Shown piece by piece: positions 1 through 4,345 of a DNA stretch of 11,358 nt. The position numbers and the translations under genes were made by a program. The notes under the pieces were generated by a model. The model saw only the letters and a list, made by a program, of their open reading frames with translations. It searched no databases and had not been told where the DNA came from. Numbering within the stretch: position 1 is the stretch's first letter; each line of letters begins with the position of its first letter. Location: NCBI GenBank assembly GCA_017396865.1, contig JAFQKO010000107.1, positions 1-11,358 on the forward strand. The letters are read 5' to 3'. The stretch is from Clostridia bacterium (GTDB lineage: Bacteria > Bacillota_A > Clostridia > Oscillospirales > QAKW01).

Positions 1-291
1 CAGAAATATCTGCCCAACGGAAGCTGCGGTGTGATCAGCTTCGGCGTGAAGGGCGGTAAAGAGGCGGCCTGCGAATTTATGGGCCACCTGAAGATCGCAG
101 CCATCGAGACCCACGTGGCCGATGCCCGTACCTGCTGCCTCCATCCTGCTACCGCCACCCATCGCCAGATGAGCGAGGCGGAGCTGATCGCCGCCGGTGT
201 ACCGGGTGATCTGGTGCGCTATTCCTGCGGTCTGGAGAGTGCCGACGATCTGATTGCAGATATTGAGAATGCCCTCTCTTTCGTAAAATAA
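1..291 (+). CDS. metY: O-acetylhomoserine sulfhydrylase, C-terminal part (5' end outside window)
   Basis: The frame is open from the first base and ends at a TAA at 289-291, giving the last 96 residues of a larger protein. Text such as SFGVKGGKEAA, THVADART, HPATATHRQMSEAEL and VRYSCGLES matches the C-terminal domain of the PLP-dependent Cys/Met-metabolism family, specifically the O-acetylhomoserine aminocarboxypropyltransferase branch (GVKGG, HPA.TTH and the E-AAGV run before the final G-E--DD). The enzyme makes homocysteine from O-acetylhomoserine and sulfide in the cytoplasm. The PLP lysine lies upstream and is not visible. metA follows 18 bp downstream on the same strand, which fits a direct-sulfhydrylation operon. 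The main alternative is another gamma-family enzyme such as cystathionine gamma-synthase, judged less likely from the ending and the neighbour. Confidence 0.9.
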   Translation, partial: QKYLPNGSCGVISFGVKGGKEAACEFMGHLKIAAIETHVADARTCCLHPATATHRQMSEAELIAAGVPGDLVRYSCGLESADDLIADIENALSFVK

Positions 292-309
292 CGATAAAGG
301 AGCAAATCT

Positions 310-1227
310 ATGCCCATTAAAATTCCAAACGGACTGCCTGCGGCCAAGATCTTGGAGAAGGAAAACATCTTCGTGATGACCGAGACCCGTGCCTCCATTC
401 AGGAGATCCGCCCGCTGCAGATCCTGCTTTTGAATCTGATGCCCAAAAAGATCGAGACCGAGACCCAGCTTTCCCGCCTTTTGGGCAATACTCCCCTGCA
501 GGTGGAGCTGGAGCTGATCCACACCAAGTCCCACGAATCCAAAAATACCCCTGCCGATCATATGTTCGCATTCTATAAGACCTTCGACGACGTGAAGCAT
601 CGCAACTTCGACGGCCTGATCATCACCGGTGCGCCGGTGGAGCAGATGCCCTTTGAAGAGGTGGAATATTGGGACGAGCTTTGCGAGATCATGGAATGGA
701 GCAAGAGCCACGTGCACAGCACCTTCCACATCTGCTGGGGTGCGCAGGCGGGGCTCTACTACCATTTCGGGATCGATAAGGAGCCGTTGCCCGAGAAGAT
801 GTTCGGCATCTTCCCCCATAAGGTCGATCATAAGCGGTCTATTTTGTTCCGCGGCTTCGACGATACCTTTATGGTGCCCCATTCACGGCATACCACCGTA
901 TCCCGCGAGGCCATCGAGGCCGAGCCGAAGCTGAAAATTCTGGCCTCCTCCAAGGAGGCGGGTGTCTATGCCATTGCCACCAAATACGGCAAGCAGATCT
1001 TTATCACCGGCCATTCGGAATACGATGCCATGACGCTGGATGCGGAGTATCGGCGGGATGTGGATCTGGGTCGTCCCATTTCCATCCCCAAGAATTATTA
1101 TCCCAACGACGATCCCCGCAAAAAGCCCAAGGTCTCCTGGCGCTCCTGCGCCAACCTGCTCTACAGCAACTGGCTCAACTATTTCGTCTACCAGACCACG
1201 CCTTATGATTTAAATAAGATCAAATAA
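310..1227 (+). CDS. metA: Homoserine O-acetyltransferase (MetA family)
   Basis: This is a full-length MetA of 305 residues, the usual family size. It acylates homoserine at the first committed step of methionine synthesis in the cytoplasm. The catalytic residues sit at the family positions: Cys142 in FHICWGAQ, His235 and Glu237 in FITGHSEYD. Residue 111, in TGAPVEQM, is Glu. In characterised MetA enzymes Glu here goes with acetyl-CoA and Gly with succinyl-CoA, so the product is inferred to be O-acetylhomoserine despite the common 'succinyltransferase' label. This agrees with the sulfhydrylase gene directly upstream. The start is chosen from AAAGGAG at 296-302, 7 bp before the ATG. The stop codon lies inside the left arm of the shared terminator at 1223-1255. 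Confidence 0.96.
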   Translation: MPIKIPNGLPAAKILEKENIFVMTETRASIQEIRPLQILLLNLMPKKIETETQLSRLLGNTPLQVELELIHTKSHESKNTPADHMFAFYKTFDDVKHRNFDGLIITGAPVEQMPFEEVEYWDELCEIMEWSKSHVHSTFHICWGAQAGLYYHFGIDKEPLPEKMFGIFPHKVDHKRSILFRGFDDTFMVPHSRHTTVSREAIEAEPKLKILASSKEAGVYAIATKYGKQIFITGHSEYDAMTLDAEYRRDVDLGRPISIPKNYYPNDDPRKKPKVSWRSCANLLYSNWLNYFVYQTTPYDLNKIK

Positions 1228-1255
1228 AAAAAGCGCCTATGGCGCTTTTTTTATT
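1223..1255. terminator. Bidirectional intrinsic terminator between metA and the convergent membrane-protein gene
   Basis: A perfect inverted repeat has 15-bp arms (1223-1237 and 1241-1255) and a 3-base TAT loop. The GC core GCGCC/GGCGC is flanked by seven A on the left and seven T on the right, so it reads as a hairpin plus U-tract in both directions. The metA stop (1225-1227) lies in the left arm and the stop of the minus-strand gene (1251-1253) in the right arm. Confidence 0.93.
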
Positions 1256-1625
1256 GATAATTGGTCGGACCCATGTTCGAAAAATTGTTATTCTGCGGAT
1301 ATTCAGGTTGCGGAGGCATTTGCTGAGGAATCGTTTTGGTATTTTGTGCTATATAAATCACCGCATCCTTCATCGCCGCCGTATCTTCAACCACATTACC
1401 AAAGCCAAAGAGAATAATGCTCGATATCCATGCTGACACTCCGCCAAATACAAACAAAAAAATGCCCGTTACGATATAAACCGGAGCGTATTCCGAATGA
1501 TACGATGCCGCATATTGAGCCCCCAAAACAAAGTACCAGATCGCCAGGCAAGCGAACAAGACAAATAAAACCCAAAACAATACCTTTGCGGTAATTTTGA
1601 TTTTTCTTCCACTATTCGAAAACAT
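1251..1625 (-). CDS. Small two-helix membrane protein of unknown function
   Basis: This is a 124-residue protein. A short basic N-terminus (GRKIK) is followed by two clear hydrophobic segments at about residues 12-36 and 47-76. A cytosolic-looking stretch (VVEDTAAMKDAVIYIAQ) follows, then a Gln/Pro/Asn-rich tail from about residue 98. Small proteins of this layout, often with the GFG-(V/L)-(V/I)-E-(D/N)-T motif after the second helix, are common in Clostridia, but I know of no assigned function. A purine-rich ribosome site (GAGGGGG, minus strand, about 1632-1638) precedes the ATG. The gene is divergent from an XRE regulator and shares an operator-bearing intergenic region with it, so that protein probably regulates it. 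It converges on metA at a shared terminator. Confidence 0.8.
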   Translation of the reverse strand: MFSNSGRKIKITAKVLFWVLFVLFACLAIWYFVLGAQYAASYHSEYAPVYIVTGIFLFVFGGVSAWISSIILFGFGNVVEDTAAMKDAVIYIAQNTKTIPQQMPPQPEYPQNNNFSNMGPTNYQ

Positions 1626-1653
1626 TTTATTTCCCCCTCAAATGTAAATTTAC

Positions 1654-1670
1654 GACATTCACAGAATGTC
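1654..1670. promoter_or_regulatory. Palindromic operator candidate, site 1
   Basis: GACATTCACAGAATGTC is a perfect 17-bp dyad with 7-base arms and an ACA centre. It lies just downstream of the predicted start of the minus-strand membrane-protein transcript and at the upstream edge of the XRE gene promoter. A related copy is at 1707-1723. It is the likely binding site of the adjacent XRE regulator, which is an inference from position and symmetry. Confidence 0.6.
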
Positions 1671-1682
1671 ATCTTTGGCGCC

Positions 1683-1711
1683 ATTATAACATATAATTTT
1701 CTTATTGACAA
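1683..1711 (-). promoter_or_regulatory. Sigma-A-type promoter for the membrane-protein gene
   Basis: On the minus strand the -35 element TTGTCA (1711-1706) and a consensus -10 TATAAT (1688-1683) are separated by 17 bp. Transcription would begin near 1676, about 50 bp before the ATG. The -35 is overlapped by operator site 2 (1707-1723). Confidence 0.7.
1692..1697 (+). promoter_or_regulatory. Consensus -10 element for the XRE regulator gene
   Basis: A plus-strand TATAAT lies about 42 bp before the XRE start codon. No good -35 is visible at 16-18 bp upstream; the expected place is at the edge of operator site 1. The start point would fall near 1704, next to operator site 2, which fits autoregulation. 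Confidence is limited by the weak -35. Confidence 0.45.
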
Positions 1712-1723
1712 GCACTAAATGTC
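1707..1723. promoter_or_regulatory. Palindromic operator candidate, site 2
   Basis: GACAAGCACTAAATGTC matches site 1 at 13 of 17 positions and keeps the outer GACA/TGTC arms and the central CAC. The dyad centres are 53 bp apart, about five helical turns, so both sites would face the same side of the DNA. It overlaps the -35 of the minus-strand promoter and lies just after the predicted XRE start point. Confidence 0.58.
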
Positions 1724-1738
1724 AAAAAGGAGAAAAAT

Positions 1739-1981
1739 ATGTTTATTAACAAGACAGCAGACGGGCGAAACAACGTATGCGGCAAAAAGATCGCAACAAT
1801 TCGGATGGAGATGAAGATCTCCCAACGGGAGCTGGCCGATCGGATGCAGTTGGTTGGGATCGACATCGACAAAAATGCCATTCAACGCATCGAGTGTGGC
1901 AAGCGGTTTGTAACCGATATCGAGTTGATTTCCTTTACCAAGGTTCTGAACGTAACCTTTGAAGCATTATTGTCGGATTAA
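1739..1981 (+). CDS. XRE-family helix-turn-helix transcription regulator
   Basis: This is an 80-residue protein that is almost entirely a Cro/C1-type HTH domain. The DNA-binding helices fall at about residues 28-53 (ISQRELADRMQLVGIDIDKN followed by AIQRIECGKR), then a C-terminal helix ends in NVTFEALLSD. This compact type, with QL-G-(D/I)-DI before the recognition helix, is frequent in Clostridia and has no extra sensor domain. The start is supported by AAAGGAG (1726-1732) 6 bp before the ATG. It is divergent from the small membrane-protein gene, with paired palindromes between them, so it probably represses itself and that gene. Its ligand or signal cannot be told from the sequence. Confidence 0.88.
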   Translation: MFINKTADGRNNVCGKKIATIRMEMKISQRELADRMQLVGIDIDKNAIQRIECGKRFVTDIELISFTKVLNVTFEALLSD

Positions 1982-1984
1982 GGA

Positions 1985-2013
1985 TTGAAAAACCGAAACG
2001 GCTATGATAAAAT
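1985..2013 (+). promoter_or_regulatory. Promoter of the azlCD-HAD operon
   Basis: A -35 TTGAAA (1985-1990), 17-bp spacer and -10 TAAAAT (2008-2013) each match the sigma-A consensus at five of six positions. The predicted start is about 30 bp before azlC. No palindrome or leader structure was noticed. Confidence 0.65.
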
Positions 2014-2051
2014 AATAGCGTTTTAGAAAAAATCACAAGGAGGAATCGCCC

Positions 2052-2747
2052 ATGAACAACTACACAAAAGGCTTAAAAAGCGGCTTGCCGGTTGGCTTGG
2101 GCTATTTTTCCGTTTCCTTTGCCTTCGGCGTGGCGGCGGTGCAGAGCGGGCTGTCCGTTTGGCAGGCGGTATTGATCTCGCTGACCAACCTGACCTCGGC
2201 GGGGCAGCTTGCGGGGCTTTCGGTGATCGCCGCATCGGGCTCGCTGATCGAGATGGCGGTAACCCAGTTGGTGATCAATCTGCGGTATGCCTTGATGTCC
2301 ATCTCCCTCTCCCAAAAGCTGGACGGCAGCGTGCGGCTGCTTGACCGCTTTTTCATGGCCTTCGGCAACACCGACGAAAACTTCGCCATCGCCTCCGCCC
2401 AGCCGGGCACGGTGACTGCCCCCTTCTTTTACGGGCTGATGACCCTTCCCATCCTCGGCTGGACAAGCGGCACCCTTTTCGGTGCGGCGGCGGGCGCGAT
2501 CCTGCCCGAAGCGGTGCTTTCCGCCCTGGGGGTTGCCATCTACGGAATGTTCGTTGCCATCATTCTGCCGGTCGCAAAAAAGAGCGCGGCGGTTGCCTTG
2601 GTGGCGCTGGGTGCGGCGGGGTTGGCCTGCTGCTTTGAATGGATCCCGCTGCTCAATTCCGTTTCGGGCGGGTTTGCCATCATCATCTGCGCCGTGGTTG
2701 CCGCGGCGGTGGGGGCACTCTTAAAGCCCGTGGAGGATGAGGCATGA
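2052..2747 (+). CDS. azlC: AzlC-family branched-chain amino acid exporter, large subunit
   Basis: This is a 231-residue, strongly hydrophobic inner-membrane protein of normal AzlC length. N-terminal GLPVGLGYFSVSFAFGVAAV, a SLTNLTSAGQLAGL stretch, the conserved NLRYALMSISLSQKL (about residues 76-90) and GNTDENFAIAS (about 105-115) are typical of the family. With AzlD it forms a two-protein exporter of branched-chain amino acids. The ATG follows AAGGAGG (2037-2043) by 8 bp. It overlaps azlD by the four bases ATGA, a sign of translational coupling. Unlike B. subtilis, no azlB/Lrp-type regulator gene adjoins it. The substrate is assigned by family only. Confidence 0.93.
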   Translation: MNNYTKGLKSGLPVGLGYFSVSFAFGVAAVQSGLSVWQAVLISLTNLTSAGQLAGLSVIAASGSLIEMAVTQLVINLRYALMSISLSQKLDGSVRLLDRFFMAFGNTDENFAIASAQPGTVTAPFFYGLMTLPILGWTSGTLFGAAAGAILPEAVLSALGVAIYGMFVAIILPVAKKSAAVALVALGAAGLACCFEWIPLLNSVSGGFAIIICAVVAAAVGALLKPVEDEA

Positions 2748-3043
2748 GGTTATTTTTATACGTATTGGTGATGGCGGGCGTCACCTATTTGATCCGAATG
2801 CTCCCGCTGGTGATCTTCAAAAAGAAGATCCAAAATCGATTTATCCGTTCCTTTTTATACTATATCCCCTATGCGGTATTGGCGGCGATGACCTTTCCCG
2901 CCATCCTTTCCGCCACCGCCTCCCCCCTTTCGGGCGCGGTTGCTTTGGGGGTGGCGCTGATCGCCGCTTATTTAGAATGGGGCTTGCTCCCCGTGGCGTT
3001 GCTTTCCTGCGCCGCCGTTTATACCACCGAACTATTTTTATAA
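2744..3043 (+). CDS. azlD: AzlD-family branched-chain amino acid exporter, small subunit
   Basis: This is a 99-residue protein with about four hydrophobic segments, the standard AzlD size and layout. Typical features are the VTYLIRMLPLVIF stretch near residues 13-25, the basic KKKIQNRFIRSFLYYIPYAV block, and MTFPAIL before the central helices. It is the small partner of AzlC in the export complex. Its ATG overlaps the azlC stop (ATGA at 2744-2747), and its TAA is shared with the ribosome site of the downstream HAD gene, so the three genes form a tight operon. Confidence 0.92.
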   Translation: MRLFLYVLVMAGVTYLIRMLPLVIFKKKIQNRFIRSFLYYIPYAVLAAMTFPAILSATASPLSGAVALGVALIAAYLEWGLLPVALLSCAAVYTTELFL

Positions 3044-3055
3044 GGAGTACCTGCT

Positions 3056-3652
3056 ATGATTAAAAACATCGTTTTCGACATGGGTGGCGTTTTAACGCAA
3101 TACGATCCGGATGCCTTTATGGCGGGTCTTTCCGCAGAAGAGCAAACGGTTTTGGGGCAAGAGATCTTCCATTCCGAGAATTGGCAGCGGCTGGATCGCG
3201 GCGAGCTGACCGAGGAGGAGCTGACCGACCTGGTTTGCAGCCGTATCCCATCGGAATACTGCGAAACCGCCAAAAAACTGATTCGCTGGTATGAGCTTTC
3301 CGCCCCCATTGCAGGCATGGATGCGCTGGCCCTCCGCTTGCGGGAAAAAGGCTACCACGTTTATCTGCTTTCCAATACCAGCCACGCGTTCCGTTTGTTC
3401 TATTCTCAAATCCCTGCTCTTGCGCATTTTAACGACTATTTTATCTCTGCGGAACACGGTTTGCTGAAGCCCGACCCGAAGATCTTTCAAAAATTCTGCT
3501 CTGTTTTTTCGCTCGCCCCTTCGGAGTGTGTTTTTGTGGATGATAGTGCCGCCAACGTGCAGGCGGCAAGCAGTCAAGGCTTCACCGCCATTCAATTCGA
3601 CGGCGATGCCGCCCATCTGCAGGCGACCCTTGAAAAATTGCAAATCCTCTAA
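3056..3652 (+). CDS. HAD-superfamily phosphatase, subfamily IA (YihX-like)
   Basis: This 198-residue protein contains all four HAD motifs. Motif I is FDMGGVL with nucleophile Asp8; the residue two places on is Gly rather than Asp, as is common in the YihX-like branch. Motif II is LLSNTS (Ser106), motif III is the KPDPKIF lysine (Lys138), and motif IV is FVDDSAANV (Asp162/Asp163). An alpha-helical cap lies at about residues 15-85. Such enzymes dephosphorylate small metabolites such as sugar phosphates or FMN; the substrate is not readable here. AAGGAG (3042-3047) overlaps the azlD stop, 8 bp before the ATG, so the gene is co-transcribed with azlCD. A functional link to amino acid export is not evident. 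Its stop lies at the edge of the terminator at 3651-3685. Confidence 0.9.
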   Translation: MIKNIVFDMGGVLTQYDPDAFMAGLSAEEQTVLGQEIFHSENWQRLDRGELTEEELTDLVCSRIPSEYCETAKKLIRWYELSAPIAGMDALALRLREKGYHVYLLSNTSHAFRLFYSQIPALAHFNDYFISAEHGLLKPDPKIFQKFCSVFSLAPSECVFVDDSAANVQAASSQGFTAIQFDGDAAHLQATLEKLQIL

Positions 3653-3685
3653 TTAAAAAAGACCCTATCGGGTCTTTTTTTAATT
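3651..3685. terminator. Bidirectional intrinsic terminator between the HAD gene and tspO
   Basis: A GACCC/GGGTC stem (3661-3665 and 3670-3674) with a TATC loop is extended by six A on the left, seven T on the right and flanking AATT. This makes long arms with one bulged base. The HAD stop (3650-3652) and the tspO stop (3680-3682) both overlap the arms. Confidence 0.9.
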
Positions 3686-4156
3686 CAGCATATAGACCCC
3701 GATGGCCAGATAGCTTGCATAGGCCAACCATAGGAGATAAGGGATCATCAGCTTCCCTGCCGCCTTGCTGACCGCCCAAAACCAAAGGGTCGTCAGAATG
3801 ACCAGCAGATCCAATAGCAGGATCACCGCCACCGCCCAACCGAAGGCCTGAAACCGAAAGAAAACGATGCTCCAGCTAAAGTTCACCAAAAGCTGCACCG
3901 CATACAGCCAAAGCCCCTGCCTGCGGCGCAGTTCGTTGCCGCGATTGAGATAAATGATGGCGGCGGCGATCCCCATCAAGGCATAAAGGATGCCCCATGC
4001 CACGGGGAACAGCCAACCGGGCGGTGCGAAGGGCGGCTGCACCAGATCCTGATAAACGTTGCGTTGGTTGCCCGATAAAAAGCCCGACAAAAAGCCGATC
4101 CCCTCCGCAATGACAATACTGATCACAACAACCCACCCGGGTTTCACTTGCTTCAT
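3680..4156 (-). CDS. tspO: TspO/MBR-family membrane protein
   Basis: This is a 158-residue protein with five hydrophobic segments, the normal TspO size and topology. Signature stretches are PPFAPPGWLFPVAWGILYAL (residues 41-60) with MGIAAA, LYAVQLLVNFSWSIVFF (about 84-100), TTLWFWAVS and PYLLWLAYASYLAIGVYMLN at the end. Bacterial TspO proteins bind porphyrins and related ligands and are linked to stress and tetrapyrrole handling; the role here is unknown. The usual YLN of the last helix reads YLA (residues 149-151), a mild departure. The start has an AGGTGAG-like ribosome site just upstream. It is a single gene, convergent with the HAD gene and divergent from the large gene at 4346. Confidence 0.94.
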   Translation of the reverse strand: MKQVKPGWVVVISIVIAEGIGFLSGFLSGNQRNVYQDLVQPPFAPPGWLFPVAWGILYALMGIAAAIIYLNRGNELRRRQGLWLYAVQLLVNFSWSIVFFRFQAFGWAVAVILLLDLLVILTTLWFWAVSKAAGKLMIPYLLWLAYASYLAIGVYMLN

Positions 4157-4345
4157 AAACTCACCTCGATTGTACTCTATGCAATTTGAGGCAATTTATG
4201 CTGCTTGCGTTGGATTTGACGCAAAATCAAAACAAAGCGCATACCAGCAAGCGATTCGGCAAAAATATTGTTTTTTGATGAAACATTGAAAAAAGCAACG
4301 TGATGTGTTATGATAAAAATAACATTAAAAATACGGAGATGAACC
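4157..4345. other. Divergent intergenic region between tspO and the large zinc-ribbon gene
   Basis: This 189-bp AT-rich stretch holds the promoter of the large gene (4286-4314). It also has an inverted repeat TTGCGT (4205-4210)/ACGCAA (4219-4224) with an 8-base centre, and a direct repeat of GCAATTT at about 4181 and 4191 in front of tspO. I could not find a convincing -35/-10 pair for tspO. The repeats could be regulator sites but are short enough to be chance. Confidence 0.35.
4286..4314 (+). promoter_or_regulatory. Promoter of the 987-residue protein gene
   Basis: TTGAAA (4286-4291), a 17-bp spacer and TATGAT (4309-4314) each match sigma-A consensus boxes at five of six positions. The start point would be near 4321, about 25 bp before the ATG, leaving room for the ribosome site at about 4333-4338. 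Confidence 0.7.

Noticed and set aside
1469..1711. An 80-residue minus-strand frame overlapping the small membrane protein
   Set aside because: It overlaps the better-supported gene in another frame and would run through the divergent promoter and both palindromes.
3092..3643. A 183-residue minus-strand frame opposite the HAD gene
   Set aside because: The plus strand encodes all four HAD motifs in order; the minus frame is a shadow.
4205..4224. TTGCGT/ACGCAA inverted repeat as a regulator site for tspO
   Set aside because: The arms are only six bases with an 8-base gap and no second copy was found, so chance is likely.
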